A stretch of 64,000 nt of DNA from Manganibacter manganicus (GCF_002075885.1 NZ_MDET01000020.1:1-64000), one strand, 5' to 3'. Counted from the stretch's first letter, positions 8,067-17,379 are shown. Made by a program: numbers and translations. Notes: a model not told the origin generated them from the letters alone.

Positions 8067-9098
8067 TCAGCGCTCGGTCAGTTTCAATTCGATGCGGCGG
8101 TTTGTGGCGCGCGCCGCGTCGGTGTCGGCGGTGTCGAGTGGCTGATATTGGCCGAAGCCTGCTGCGACCAGCCGGTTTGCGGGCACGCCGTTGGTGATCA
8201 GGAATTTCACCACCGCAATGGCGCGGGCCGAGGAAAGCTCCCAATTGTCGTGGAAGCGGCCCGTGCCCGAAAGCGGCCGGTCGTCGGTGTGGCCGTCTAC
8301 GCGCAGCACCCAGTTGATCTCGGGCGGGATTTCCCTGGTAAGTTCGATAATGGCGTCGGCGAGCTTCTTCATCTCCGTCTTGCCAGCGTCGTTGATCTCG
8401 TCCGAGCCGGTCGGGAACAGCACTTCGGACTGGAAGACAAAGCGGTCGCCGACAATGCGAATATTCTGCCGGTCGGCGAGGATTTCGCGCAGCCGGCCGA
8501 AGAAGTCGGAGCGGTAGCGATTCAGTTCCTGAACGCGCTGGGCAAGCGCGACATTGAGCCGCCGGCCAAGGTCGGCAATCTTGGCGTTCGATTCCCTGTC
8601 ACGCGTTTCGGATGCATCGAGCGCATCCTCGAGGGCGCCGATCTGCTTGCGCAGTGCGGCGATCTGCTGGTTGAGCAGTTCGACCTGGGACAGCGCGCGC
8701 TGGCTGATCTGGCGCTCATTGTCGAGTTGGCCGGAAAGCGTGTCGGCGCGGGCGCTGGCTGCGGCCCCGGCCCCGGCGCCTTTGTCGAGCAATTGCTGAA
8801 GCCGGCTCTTTTCGGTTTCAGCCGCCGACAGGGAAGCTTGCAGGTTGGCGATGGAATCCAGCGCGTCCTGATTGTTGCCCTTTTCCAGCGCCAATAATTG
8901 CGTCAATTCGTTGATCTGCGCATTAAGGCGGTTCAAAGCCTCGTCCTTGCCGGAAATCTCACGCGTCAACAGGAACTGCGCCAGCACGAACACCGACAGC
9001 AGGAACATGAAGGTCAGAAGCAGGGTGGAAAGCGCGTCGACGAAACCCGGCCAGTAGTCGATCTTTCGGTCGCTGCGGCGCGCGCGGGCCAGCGCCAT
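8067..9098 (-). CDS. MotB-like OmpA-domain peptidoglycan-binding stator protein
   Basis: A 343-residue protein with one N-terminal membrane span (GFVDALSTLLLTFMFLLSVF). An Asp at residue 21 sits at its cytoplasmic entry, the place of the proton-carrying Asp of MotB/TolR. A long coiled coil covers about residues 50-175, and a C-terminal OmpA-like domain (VDGHTDDRPLSG, NWELSSARAIAVVKFL, NRRIELKL) binds peptidoglycan. It overlaps the upstream MotA-like gene by one base (TGATG), implying coupled translation. There are no flagellar genes nearby. Its job is unknown; a proton-driven envelope role is inferred from the architecture. Confidence 0.85.
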   Translation of the reverse strand: MALARARRSDRKIDYWPGFVDALSTLLLTFMFLLSVFVLAQFLLTREISGKDEALNRLNAQINELTQLLALEKGNNQDALDSIANLQASLSAAETEKSRLQQLLDKGAGAGAAASARADTLSGQLDNERQISQRALSQVELLNQQIAALRKQIGALEDALDASETRDRESNAKIADLGRRLNVALAQRVQELNRYRSDFFGRLREILADRQNIRIVGDRFVFQSEVLFPTGSDEINDAGKTEMKKLADAIIELTREIPPEINWVLRVDGHTDDRPLSGTGRFHDNWELSSARAIAVVKFLITNGVPANRLVAAGFGQYQPLDTADTDAARATNRRIELKLTER

Positions 9099-10111
9099 CA
9101 GTTAGGCTCCCGCTTTTTCAAGGCGTCGGCGATCTTTTCGAGTGTCTGTCGCAACGCCTTCTGCTCGTCGGACTGGGCCTCGACCCAGTCGCGCATGATC
9201 TGCTGCTCGGAGCGCATGTTTTTGACCAGACCGGAAATGCCGTCGGCAAGATTGGCCATGGCGCCGGCGACGCGCGGATTGGAACCGCCGTTTTCCTGCA
9301 GGCTGCTCAGCCGTTCCGACAAAACTCGCAATTCGTCGGTCGGATCGGCTCGTCCCGGTTCGACGGGAGCTATATCCGAAGAAAGGTCGGTGACGGAGGA
9401 GAGCCAGTTTTCAAGCTCGGTGTAGAAACGCGTCTGGGCGCGGCCGGCCTGAAGATCGAGGAAACCCAGGACCAGCGAGCCGGCAAGCCCGAACAGCGAG
9501 GATGAGAAAGCGGTGCCCATGCCGGCAAGAGGTGCGCCGAGGCCCTGCTTCAGCGCATCGAGCACCGCGGCAGCGTCGCCGCTGCCGGGGTCGAGCGCCT
9601 GAATGGTATCGCCGATCGAGCCGATGGTTCTCAGCAGGCCCCAGAATGTTCCGAGCAAGCCGAGGAACACCAGCAAGCCGACGAGATAGCGTGACGTATC
9701 GCGGCTTTCATCGAGGCGGGTGCCGATCGAATCCAGCATGGTGCGCATGGACGAGGTCGAAAAGGCCATGGTGGAGGAGCGGCCGATCATTGCCTTCATC
9801 GGCGCCAGCAGCACCGGTTCGGTGGTTTCGGAGCCGGCGCGGAAGGAATTGACCCAGCGCACCTCGCGAAACAGCCGCCCGACCTGCGTGAAGGCAAGCA
9901 ATATGCCGACCAGCAATACCCCGACGATCAGCCCGTTAAGGCCCGGATTGGTGACGAAGGCGCTTGAGATCTGGCGTGTGAGGATGATGGCGATGAAGGC
10001 GACGATGGCCAGGAAGATGACCATGGTCAGCACGAACACCTGCGGGCTGGAAAGCCTGTGCGGGTCGTAATTCAGTACATCCGAACGCCTGCCGATTCCA
10101 AGTAATGCCAT
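9098..10111 (-). CDS. MotA/TolQ/ExbB-type proton channel protein
   Basis: A 337-residue inner-membrane protein with hydrophobic spans near residues 25-48, 57-77, 143-165 and 195-215. The third carries GLLVFLGLLGTFWGLLRTIGSI, matching the conserved MotA/TolQ/ExbB channel helix, and the fourth GMGTAFSSSLFGLAGSLVLGF. The C-terminal 100 residues are helical and cytoplasmic. It is translated just before the OmpA-domain partner and they presumably form a 5:2-type ion-driven complex. It is not tolQ, which lies separately at 21214-21927, and is not flagellar motA by context. Orthologous pairs appear to be conserved in alphaproteobacteria without assigned function. Confidence 0.85.
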   Translation of the reverse strand: MALLGIGRRSDVLNYDPHRLSSPQVFVLTMVIFLAIVAFIAIILTRQISSAFVTNPGLNGLIVGVLLVGILLAFTQVGRLFREVRWVNSFRAGSETTEPVLLAPMKAMIGRSSTMAFSTSSMRTMLDSIGTRLDESRDTSRYLVGLLVFLGLLGTFWGLLRTIGSIGDTIQALDPGSGDAAAVLDALKQGLGAPLAGMGTAFSSSLFGLAGSLVLGFLDLQAGRAQTRFYTELENWLSSVTDLSSDIAPVEPGRADPTDELRVLSERLSSLQENGGSNPRVAGAMANLADGISGLVKNMRSEQQIMRDWVEAQSDEQKALRQTLEKIADALKKREPN

Positions 10112-10204
10112 GTTCTATCCCGATGACGCGATGCGTGCCGTGCGGACTCTAAGCGGAAATGGGGCGAAATTGGAAGGTGCTTGCAATACCGCCGCGCTTC
10201 GCCG

Positions 10205-10894
10205 TCAAAGACGGGCAATGACAAGACAGTCAAACATGGCGGCAAGGTGCAGGCTGGCACCCGCCACGACGAAGCCGTGCCAAAGCGCGGTGTGGAAGCG
10301 CAGGCCTTTCCAGACGAAGAATACGACGCCGCAGGAATAGACGATGCCGCCGGCCAGAAGCAGCGCCACGGCTGCTGGCGTCAACAGGGCCATCAATGGA
10401 CTGGCGAGCATCAGACCGCTCCAGCCGATAGCCAGATAAAAGGCGATGGCCAGGCGGTCGAAGCGGCCGGGCAGGATAATCTTGACGACCATGCCGGCTA
10501 TCGCGGCCAGCCAGATCATTACGATCGTCCAGCCGCCTTTGGGAGATGGGAGTTGTGCGAGAAACGGCGTGTAGGTCGCTGCGATCAGAAGATAGATCGC
10601 GGAATGGTCGAAGCGCCTGAGCAGCCATTTTACCGGTGAAGCGACGGGCCACAGATTATAGGCCAAGGAAATCGAAAACACCGCAAGCAGGGCCAGGACA
10701 TAGAAAATAGCGGCGAGATACACACCAGATCCCACCTTAGGGGCGGCGAGCGCCAGCATCACAGAACCGGCGACGATGGCCAACACGATGCCGATCACAT
10801 GAACGATGCCGTCGGCAATCAATTCGGTTCGTGAATAGTGCCATCGCCCGATAAAGGGGATTTCAACGTCGGGTCGGGTTTGCTCACTGCTCAT
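10205..10894 (-). CDS. Hemolysin III (YqfA/PAQR-type) membrane protein
   Basis: About 229 residues with seven membrane spans and the HlyIII/PAQR marks: ELIADGIVHVIGIVLAI, RRFDHSAIYLLIAATYTPF near residue 95, and the C-terminal FHTALWHGFVVAGASLHLAAM whose histidines, with the earlier His, form the predicted metal site. The name is historical; haemolysis has not been shown for most members. A start at 10930 is also possible; 10894 was chosen because GAGGG lies before it and homologues begin close to this point. Confidence 0.82.
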   Translation of the reverse strand: MSSEQTRPDVEIPFIGRWHYSRTELIADGIVHVIGIVLAIVAGSVMLALAAPKVGSGVYLAAIFYVLALLAVFSISLAYNLWPVASPVKWLLRRFDHSAIYLLIAATYTPFLAQLPSPKGGWTIVMIWLAAIAGMVVKIILPGRFDRLAIAFYLAIGWSGLMLASPLMALLTPAAVALLLAGGIVYSCGVVFFVWKGLRFHTALWHGFVVAGASLHLAAMFDCLVIARL

Positions 10895-10988
10895 GGCCGG
10901 GTTCCAGCCCTCAATCTGGGGGCTTCCCATTCATGATTTCAAGCTTTCATTGCGATTTTGCGACGATGCTGCCTGCTTGTACTTCGTG

Positions 10989-11789
10989 TCAGCCGGCTGA
11001 AATCGGTTTCCTGACCGTTTTCATCAGCGCGCGGTGGATCGTCTCGTTGCCTGCCACGAGCGAGCCATTCTCGAGCATGGCCTGACTGCCATCCATGTCG
11101 GAAACGAAACCGCCGGCCTCGCGGATCATCAGGATACCGGCGGCGATGTCCCATGCCGAAAGGCCGGTTTCCCAAAAACCGTCCATGCGCCCGGCAGCGA
11201 GGTAACAAAGATCGAGCGAGGCAGAGCCGAAACGGCGGATACCGGCGGCTTCACCCATCACATTGCGCAATTCAACGAGGAAATTGCCGTGATGGCCGCG
11301 CCCCAGATGCGGCAGGCCACAGCCGATGACGGCGTCGGACAGCTTGGTGCGTGCGGCAACACGCAGCCGCCTGTCATTCATGAAAGCGCCACCGCCGCGC
11401 TCTGCGGTATAGAGTTCGTCCATGGCCGGATTATAAACGACGCCCGCCACGATCTGCCCCTGCCGCTCCAGCGCGATCGAGATGGCGAAGAGCGGAATGC
11501 CGTGCAGGAAATTGGTCGTTCCATCGAGCGGGTCGACGATCCAGCGGTGCTGGTCGTCGCTGCCTTCGACTGTGCCGCGCTCTTCCATCAGGAAGGAATA
11601 GCCCGGTCTTGCCTTCGACAGTTCGGCAAAAATGGTCTCTTCGGCTTTGCGGTCGGCCTGGCTGACATAGTCGCCCGGCCCCTTCATCGAAACCTGAAGG
11701 TTCTGCACCTCGCCGAAGTCGCGCGACAGTGAGCGGCCGGCCTTCATTGCGGCCTGCACCATGACGTTGAGGAGAGCTGAACGGGCCAT
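10989..11789 (-). CDS. suhB: Inositol monophosphatase family protein (SuhB-like)
   Basis: A 266-residue Mg-dependent, lithium-sensitive type phosphatase. The metal-binding motifs are all present: FLMEERG near residue 68, WIVDPLDGTTNFLHG near residue 86, and LSAWDIAAGILMIREAGG near residue 215. Substrates could be inositol-1-phosphate or a related sugar phosphate; SuhB also assists rRNA transcription in enterobacteria. It starts 14 bp after efp, so the two are probably one transcription unit. The gene name is by family resemblance. Confidence 0.88.
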   Translation of the reverse strand: MARSALLNVMVQAAMKAGRSLSRDFGEVQNLQVSMKGPGDYVSQADRKAEETIFAELSKARPGYSFLMEERGTVEGSDDQHRWIVDPLDGTTNFLHGIPLFAISIALERQGQIVAGVVYNPAMDELYTAERGGGAFMNDRRLRVAARTKLSDAVIGCGLPHLGRGHHGNFLVELRNVMGEAAGIRRFGSASLDLCYLAAGRMDGFWETGLSAWDIAAGILMIREAGGFVSDMDGSQAMLENGSLVAGNETIHRALMKTVRKPISAG

Positions 11790-11803
11790 GCGAGATACTC
11801 CGC

Positions 11804-12370
11804 CTAATCCGCGCGGCGCAGATAGGTGATTTCGTTGGTATCGACGACGATCTTCTCGCCGGCGGCAATGAAAGGCGGCACCAGAACCCGGATGCCGTTT
11901 TCCAGAATTGCCGGCTTGTAGGATGAGGCGGCCGTCTGGCCTTTCACCACGGGGTCCGCCTCGGAGATCGCCAGCGTCACCTGATCGGGCAGGGCGATGC
12001 CAATCGGCCTTTCCTCGTAAAGCTGCACCGTCACCTTCATGCCGTCCTGCAGGAAGGCGGCGCGTTCGCCGACGAAATCCTTGGCCAGTTCGAGTTGTTC
12101 GTAGCTTTCGGTATCCATGAACACCAGTGCCTCGTCCTGCTCGTAGAGGAAAGAGAAATCCTTCAGTTCCAGTTGCACGCGCTCGACCGTTTCGGCGGAG
12201 CGGAATCGTTCATTGAGCTTTGTACCGTTGATCAGGTTCTTCAGTTCCACCTGATTGTAGGCGCCGCCCTTGCCGGGCTTCACCGAGTTGGTCTTGACCG
12301 CGACCCACAGGCCGCCATCGTGCTCGATGACATTGCCGGGACGGATTTCGTTGCCGTTGATCTTGGCCAT
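11804..12370 (-). CDS. efp: Translation elongation factor P
   Basis: A 188-residue EF-P, starting [20 protein letters not shown]. The KOW-like first domain carries the tip lysine in [16 protein letters not shown] around residue 34, which is beta-lysylated by EpmA in many bacteria; no epmA/epmB gene is in this window. EF-P rescues ribosomes stalled on polyproline, relevant here because TolA and other envelope proteins nearby are very proline-rich. The long upstream extension of the frame has no family similarity, so the ATG at 12370 is preferred. Confidence 0.95.
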   Translation of the reverse strand: MAKINGNEIRPGNVIEHDGGLWVAVKTNSVKPGKGGAYNQVELKNLINGTKLNERFRSAETVERVQLELKDFSFLYEQDEALVFMDTESYEQLELAKDFVGERAAFLQDGMKVTVQLYEERPIGIALPDQVTLAISEADPVVKGQTAASSYKPAILENGIRVLVPPFIAAGEKIVVDTNEITYLRRAD

Positions 12371-12503
12371 TGGAGGTTCAATCCGGAATGAGAAGGGTTC
12401 GCCAAAGGGGCGAATTCGGCGTTTCCAAGACCACAATTCGCCTTGAGAGGCAAGAGAGACCGCGAAATCGCGTCCCGCCTGGTCGCCTATCAAGCTGGAC
12501 GGA

Positions 12504-13553
12504 TCATGGCAGGCGGTTCGCCTTCTTGATGGCGTCCTTGATCTGGCCGTCGGTGAGGCCGGCCATGAAATCTTCCATCTGGCCGTCAATCAGGCCCGCC
12601 CGCTTGGCCAGAACATACCAGGCGGCAGCCTGTATCGGGTCCGGATCGACGCCTATGCCGGCCATATAGAGTTTGGCCAACCGGTTCCGGGCGGCGACAT
12701 TGCCGCCGCGGGCGGCCGTGCTCATCCAGCGAAAACCGGCTTTCAGGTCGCGTGGGCCGCCGCGCCCGTCAATCAGGAACTGGGCAAGGTCGATCTGGGC
12801 GGTGTCGTAGTTCTGGCGTGCGGCAAGTTCGAGCAGTTTGCGGGCATGGGCGTCGTCCCTCTTCTTGCCGCCCGCGCCATTGGCATAAAGTTGCGCCATG
12901 GCATATTGCGCGTCGGCGAGGCCGGTATCGGCGGCTTGTTCATAATAGGGTGCGGCGCGGACGATGCCGGCCTCGCCTGGGTCTTCCTTCACCAGAAGCT
13001 GGGCGAAATTGAACTGTGCCAACGGATTGCCTGCCGCGGCTGCCGCCTGCAACAGCGCATGGGCGCCCTTTTCGTCCTTCTTGACATAGCGGCCGTCGAG
13101 CAAGAGCAGCGCGTATTGTAACTGTGCTTCGGGCACACCCTGCTCGGCTGCGCGCTGATACCACTTTGCCGCCTCCGCTGCATTCAGCGGCACGCCAAGG
13201 CCTCGCGACAGAATCTCCGCAACCAGCGTTTGTGCGGCGGGATCGCCATTTTGCGCTCGCACCAGCGCCAGATCATAGGCAGTCTTGTAAAGGCCGCGCT
13301 GGTAGGCACCGTAGGCCATATCCGGCGGGCGCTTGCCGAAGCGGGCCGGGTCGATCGCCTTCTCCGAAAGAGGAGCCGGTTCGTCCATGGTGGCAGGCTG
13401 CGGAAGTAGATTGGCTATCGGCCTGTCACCCTTGCTGCTTTCCTGAATTTGCGGTTGCGGCAGTGCGGAATCGGGCTTGGCGTCCGTGGCCCTGACAGGC
13501 GATGCCACGGCGAGAGCAATAAAAAGAACGAGCGTGCGCCAAGCCGCCATCAT
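12504..13553 (-). CDS. Secreted Sel1-like (SLR) tetratricopeptide repeat protein
   Basis: A 349-residue protein with an N-terminal signal peptide ([20 protein letters not shown]) and about six Sel1-like repeats between residues 105 and 335 (for example [39 protein letters not shown]). Sel1 repeats form alpha-solenoids that hold protein partners. In rhizobia, similar proteins (ExoR, PodJ and others) act in envelope or polysaccharide control, but this one has no assigned role. Its start overlaps the stop of the upstream ThiE-like gene in TGATG, so translation is probably coupled. The gap to efp (133 bp) may hold the efp promoter. Confidence 0.85.
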   Translation of the reverse strand: MMAAWRTLVLFIALAVASPVRATDAKPDSALPQPQIQESSKGDRPIANLLPQPATMDEPAPLSEKAIDPARFGKRPPDMAYGAYQRGLYKTAYDLALVRAQNGDPAAQTLVAEILSRGLGVPLNAAEAAKWYQRAAEQGVPEAQLQYALLLLDGRYVKKDEKGAHALLQAAAAAGNPLAQFNFAQLLVKEDPGEAGIVRAAPYYEQAADTGLADAQYAMAQLYANGAGGKKRDDAHARKLLELAARQNYDTAQIDLAQFLIDGRGGPRDLKAGFRWMSTAARGGNVAARNRLAKLYMAGIGVDPDPIQAAAWYVLAKRAGLIDGQMEDFMAGLTDGQIKDAIKKANRLP

Positions 13554-14200
13554 CAATCCTCGACGCGCGGCGCCGTCTGGTCGAGCAGGGCATTGGCCTG
13601 AGCCACGGCGGCGGCGGGATCGACGCTCTCGGCGAAGACGGCGCTCGACAGCGCCACGAACTCCGCACCTGTGGCGGCAACCGTCTCGACCGAGCCGAGG
13701 TCGGAGCCGGCCATGACGATGCAGGGGATCTCGATCATTTCCGCCCACCATGCGCCGAGGGCGAGGTTGCGCCGATGCGGCTCGGGCGTGGTGTCGTAAC
13801 CGAAGCGGCCGAAGAAAATATAGTCCGGGCGCTCCTCGCCGAGCTCCAGCGCCTCGTCGCGTGTCCTGGCGCCGCCGGCCCCCACCATCATGCGGCCCTG
13901 AAGCCGTTCTATGGCGTCCGCCAGTTCAGCCTTCGATCCTTCGAGATGGATACCGTCGGCGTGGACGCGGCCAGCGATACGGCTGTCGCCGTCAATGATC
14001 ACCGCAACTCCCGCGGCCTGACCCGGCGGCACGACAGCTTCAGCGAAACCCTGAAAACCCGCTTCATCGAGCCCGTTTTGTGGCAGGATCAGCGAGGCCA
14101 CATCGCCGCCTGTCAGCGCGGCGGCAATGCGCGCGGGCGTGGTGTCGGGCATTGCGATCAGCACGATGCGGCAGCGATTGGGCGGCGTTGCGTCGGTCAT
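13553..14200 (-). CDS. ThiE/TenI-like thiamine phosphate synthase family protein
   Basis: A 215-residue TIM-barrel protein. Similarity to ThiE shows in GRVHADGIHLEG (about residue 90), RPDYIFFGRFGYDT (about 130) and IPCIVMAGSDLGSVETVAATGAEFVALSSAVF near the end, where the phosphate would bind. True ThiE makes thiamine phosphate from HMP-PP and thiazole phosphate. Several ThiE residues are replaced here (GAGGARTRDEA where the GxSxH segment is expected), so it may be a diverged relative rather than the main enzyme. It is translationally coupled to a Sel1 protein and is not in a thiamine operon. Confidence 0.7.
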   Translation of the reverse strand: MTDATPPNRCRIVLIAMPDTTPARIAAALTGGDVASLILPQNGLDEAGFQGFAEAVVPPGQAAGVAVIIDGDSRIAGRVHADGIHLEGSKAELADAIERLQGRMMVGAGGARTRDEALELGEERPDYIFFGRFGYDTTPEPHRRNLALGAWWAEMIEIPCIVMAGSDLGSVETVAATGAEFVALSSAVFAESVDPAAAVAQANALLDQTAPRVED

Positions 14201-14370
14201 AAGGTGAGTTTCCGTTTTCCGCCTATGCGGTGCGAAGATGGTTGCAATGCGGCATAGACGAATGCGGCGCGCTTGAACAGACGTGCGCGCCGCCGCTCCG
14301 TGGTCGCCTCTCGGCGCGCAATCGGTTATGTCGGGTTGCACATTCCTGCCGCCGACTGATCGCGAGCCTC

Positions 14371-15141
14371 ATGACAAGCCTTCTTGCCGATCCCTGGTTC
14401 TATGCCGTGGCGCTGCCGGCGGTGATCCTGATCGGCCTTTCCAAAGGTGGTTTTGGCGGCGCGCTCGGCGTGGTCGGTGTGCCGCTGATGTCGTTGGCCA
14501 TGCCGCCGGTGCAGGCGGCGGGCATTCTTCTGCCGATCCTGGTGCTGATGGATATTTCAGCCCTTTGGGCGTGGCGCGGCAAGCCGCGGGACCGCCTGAC
14601 GATCAAGAACATGCTACCGGGCGCGGTGGCCGGCATCACGATCGGCTGGGCGACGGCGGCGATGGTCAGCGAAGCCATGGTCAAGCTGATCGTCGGCGTC
14701 ATCGCCTTTGGCTTCGTGCTGCGCTGGCTGTGGCAGAAATTTTCAGGACTGGACAAGCCGCATCCGCACAATACGCCCGCCGGCGTGTTCTGGGGCACGG
14801 TTTCGGGCTTCACCAGTTTCGTCGCCCATGCCGGCGGCCCGCCCTATCAGGTCTATGCGCTGCCGCTCAGGCAAAGCCCGCAACTCTATACGGCCACCAG
14901 CGTGCTGTTCTTTGCGCTCGTGAATGCGGTCAAGCTGATTCCCTATTTCGCGCTTGGCGAACTCGATACCAGCAATCTCACCGCCTCGGCGGTGTTGATG
15001 CCGGTGGCGGCGATCACCACGCTCGGAGGAGCGGCGGTGGTGCGGCACATGAAGGCCGAGATCTTCTATCCGATCACCTATGCACTGGTGTTTTTCCTGT
15101 CGCTGAAGCTGATATGGGATGGTGTGCTGGAGATCCTGTAG
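14371..15141 (+). CDS. TSUP-family (TauE/SafE) anion transporter
   Basis: A 256-residue protein with eight predicted membrane spans in two related halves. Each half opens with a glycine-rich TSUP segment (VILIGLSKGGFGGALGVVGVPL; GVFWGTVSGFTSFVAHAGGPPYQVY). Members export sulfite, sulfoacetate or related organosulfur anions; the substrate here cannot be read from sequence. The start at 14371 is weakly supported by GCGAG and by fit to the family. It runs rightward, divergent from the ThiE-like gene. Confidence 0.87.
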   Translation: MTSLLADPWFYAVALPAVILIGLSKGGFGGALGVVGVPLMSLAMPPVQAAGILLPILVLMDISALWAWRGKPRDRLTIKNMLPGAVAGITIGWATAAMVSEAMVKLIVGVIAFGFVLRWLWQKFSGLDKPHPHNTPAGVFWGTVSGFTSFVAHAGGPPYQVYALPLRQSPQLYTATSVLFFALVNAVKLIPYFALGELDTSNLTASAVLMPVAAITTLGGAAVVRHMKAEIFYPITYALVFFLSLKLIWDGVLEIL

Positions 15142-15202
15142 CGGAAAGCCACGCATTTCCGCTATGAAAGATCAGCCCTTATCGGTGCGCTTCGGAGGAA
15201 CC

Positions 15203-16843
15203 ATGTCCAATGCCTATGAGCGGGATCTCGACAAGAACCCGGCTAATTATCAGCCGCTGACACCGCTTTCTTATCTGGAGCGGGCGGCGAAGGTGTTCCC
15301 CGATCATGTCGCCATCATCCATGGCAGCCAGCGGCTGACCTACAGGGATTTCTGGCGGCGTTCGCTGCAACTCGCTTCGGCATTGAGGAAACACGGCATC
15401 GGCAAGGGTGATACCGTGTCGGTGATGCTGTCCAACACACCGCCGATGCTCGAAGCGCATTTCGGCGTGCCGATGGCCAAGGCTGTGCTGCATTCGCTCA
15501 ACACAAGGCTGGACGCAGCCGTGATCGCGTTCCAACTCGACCACGCCGAGAGCAGAGTGGTGATCGTCGATCGCGAATTTTCCGGCGTGATGAAGGCGGC
15601 GCTGGCGCTGGCAAAAGTGAAGCCGCTGGTCATCGACTATGACGATCCGGACTATGGCGAGGATGCCCCCTATCCCAAGGGCGAGCGCATCGGTACGCTC
15701 GATTACGAAGCACTGGTGGACTCGGGCGATCCCGATTTTGGCTGGTCGATGCCGGACGACGAATGGGATGCCATCTCGCTCAACTACACGTCGGGCACGA
15801 CCGGCAATCCGAAGGGCGTCGTCTATCATCATCGTGGCGCGGCGCTGATGGCCTACACCAACACCATACATGCCGGCATGGGCAAGCATTGCGTTTATCT
15901 GTGGACGCTGCCGATGTTTCATTGCAACGGCTGGTGCTTTCCCTGGACGCTTGCTGTGCAGGCTGGCACTCATGTTTGCCTGCGCTGGGTTCGTGCCAGA
16001 GCTGTCTATGAGGCAATCGCCGACCATGGCGTCACTCATCTGTGCGGTGCACCGATTGTCATGTCGCTGCTCATCAATGCCGGTGACGACGAGCGTCGCG
16101 ATTTTCCTCAGGCGGTGACTTTCAGCACAGCCGCCGCCCCGCCGCCCGAGGCGGTGCTTTCCGGCATGGCCGATGCCGGTTTTTCAGTCACTCACCTTTA
16201 TGGCCTGACTGAAACTTACGGCCCGGCGGTGGTCAATGAATGGCATGGTGAATGGGATGCGCTGGACAAGAGCGCCGCCACGGCAAAAAAGGCAAGGCAG
16301 GGCGTGCGCTATGCGGCGCTTGAAGAGCTGACGGTGATGGACCCTCAAACCATGGTGAAGACACCGGCCGATGGCGAAACCATTGGCGAGGTAATGTTTC
16401 GCGGCAACATCGTCATGAAAGGCTATCTCAAGAACCGCAAGGCCAGCGACGAGGCGTTCGCAGGCGGCTGGTTTCATTCCGGCGATCTCGGCGTCATGCA
16501 CCCGGACGGCTATATCCAGCTCAAGGACCGCTCCAAGGATATCATCATATCCGGCGGCGAGAACATTTCGTCAATCGAGGTCGAAGATGCGCTTTACAAG
16601 CACCCGGCTGTTGCGGGTTGTGGGGTGATCGCGCGGCGCGACGGCAAATGGGGCGAAGTGCCGGTGGCTTATATCGAGTTCAAGCCGGGCAAGACGGCCA
16701 CCGAGGCCGAACTGATCGAGCATTGCCGGTCGCTGCTAGCCCGCTTTAAAGTGCCGAAGGCCGTGATTTTTGCGGAAATCCCGAAGACTTCGACCGGCAA
16801 GATTCAGAAATTCCGGCTGCGTGAAATGATCGACGAGAGTTGA
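15203..16843 (+). CDS. Fatty-acyl-CoA synthetase (AMP-forming)
   Basis: A 546-residue ANL-superfamily ligase that activates a carboxylic acid through an acyl-AMP to the CoA thioester. Visible motifs: the P-loop-like LNYTSGTTGNPKGVVYHH near residue 195, YGLTETYGPAV near residue 335, the hinge region GWFHSGDLGVMHPDGYIQL near residue 425, and the C-terminal catalytic lysine in KTSTGKIQKFRLRE. It resembles medium/short-chain acyl-CoA synthetases annotated in rhizobia. An AGGAGGAAC-type Shine-Dalgarno precedes the ATG at 15203. It lies 61 bp after the TSUP gene and could share its transcript. Confidence 0.9.
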   Translation: MSNAYERDLDKNPANYQPLTPLSYLERAAKVFPDHVAIIHGSQRLTYRDFWRRSLQLASALRKHGIGKGDTVSVMLSNTPPMLEAHFGVPMAKAVLHSLNTRLDAAVIAFQLDHAESRVVIVDREFSGVMKAALALAKVKPLVIDYDDPDYGEDAPYPKGERIGTLDYEALVDSGDPDFGWSMPDDEWDAISLNYTSGTTGNPKGVVYHHRGAALMAYTNTIHAGMGKHCVYLWTLPMFHCNGWCFPWTLAVQAGTHVCLRWVRARAVYEAIADHGVTHLCGAPIVMSLLINAGDDERRDFPQAVTFSTAAAPPPEAVLSGMADAGFSVTHLYGLTETYGPAVVNEWHGEWDALDKSAATAKKARQGVRYAALEELTVMDPQTMVKTPADGETIGEVMFRGNIVMKGYLKNRKASDEAFAGGWFHSGDLGVMHPDGYIQLKDRSKDIIISGGENISSIEVEDALYKHPAVAGCGVIARRDGKWGEVPVAYIEFKPGKTATEAELIEHCRSLLARFKVPKAVIFAEIPKTSTGKIQKFRLREMIDES

Positions 16844-16915
16844 GCCGAGACAGGCTTATCCATATTTGCTAATATGCATCTCATGCTGAGGAGAACCTCG
16901 CCATTGGAGGGCACC

Positions 16916-17308
16916 ATGCAGGGCGTGGCACGCAATTTCTTTACTTTGTCGATCATCTACGCGCTGTGTGGGATGGCGCTCGGCTTGGACATGGCGATCA
17001 GCCAGGATCATAGCGAGATGCCGACCCATGCGCATATCATGGTGGCCGGATGGCTGATGTCGGCAGTATTCGGCTTCTTCTATCATTTATTCCCGGCGGC
17101 AGGCCGCAAGATGCTCGCCAGCGTGCATTTCTGGCTGACGGCGGCGAGCGGCATCGTGCTGATGATCGGGCTTTATTTTGAGTTCGCGGGCGTGGAATCC
17201 ATGGAGCCGGTGCTGGGTATATCGTCCATCGGCTTTTACCTTGCCATGTTCCTGTTCGCGTTTATCGCGTTGCCGGCGGTGTGGAGCAATCCCGAGGCCT
17301 TGCGATAG
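16916..17308 (+). CDS. Small four-span membrane protein resembling part of haem-copper oxidase subunit I
   Basis: A 130-residue protein with four membrane helices. The segment MPTHAHIMVAGWLMSAVFGFF followed by YHLFP resembles the His-containing helices of cbb3-type subunit I and nitric-oxide reductase (HxH...GW...YHLFP), but the protein is far too short to be an oxidase and no partner subunits are nearby. It might bind haem or be an accessory protein; no function is known to me. The ATG at 16916 follows TTGGAGGG and is preferred over a start at 16874. Confidence 0.7.
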   Translation: MQGVARNFFTLSIIYALCGMALGLDMAISQDHSEMPTHAHIMVAGWLMSAVFGFFYHLFPAAGRKMLASVHFWLTAASGIVLMIGLYFEFAGVESMEPVLGISSIGFYLAMFLFAFIALPAVWSNPEALR

Positions 17309-17344
17309 CGCTCAGGCCAGTTCTCTCGAAAATTATGGCGGCCG

Positions 17345-17360
17345 TTAACCGATCGTTAGC
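17345..17360 (+). promoter_or_regulatory. CtrA-box-like site upstream of candidate sRNA
   Basis: TTAA-CCGATCG-TTAGC differs at one base from the CtrA consensus TTAA-N7-TTAAC. It would overlap the -35 region of the candidate sRNA beginning near 17380. Confidence 0.4.
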
Positions 17361-17379
17361 CTTTACAGGCGTTTACTAC

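Noticed and set aside
8067..10111. Zorya-type defence (ZorA/ZorB) reading of the MotA/OmpA pair
   Set aside because: No ZorC/D/E-like nuclease or helicase genes adjoin, the MotA-like protein lacks the very long ZorA tail, and the neighbours are core genes.
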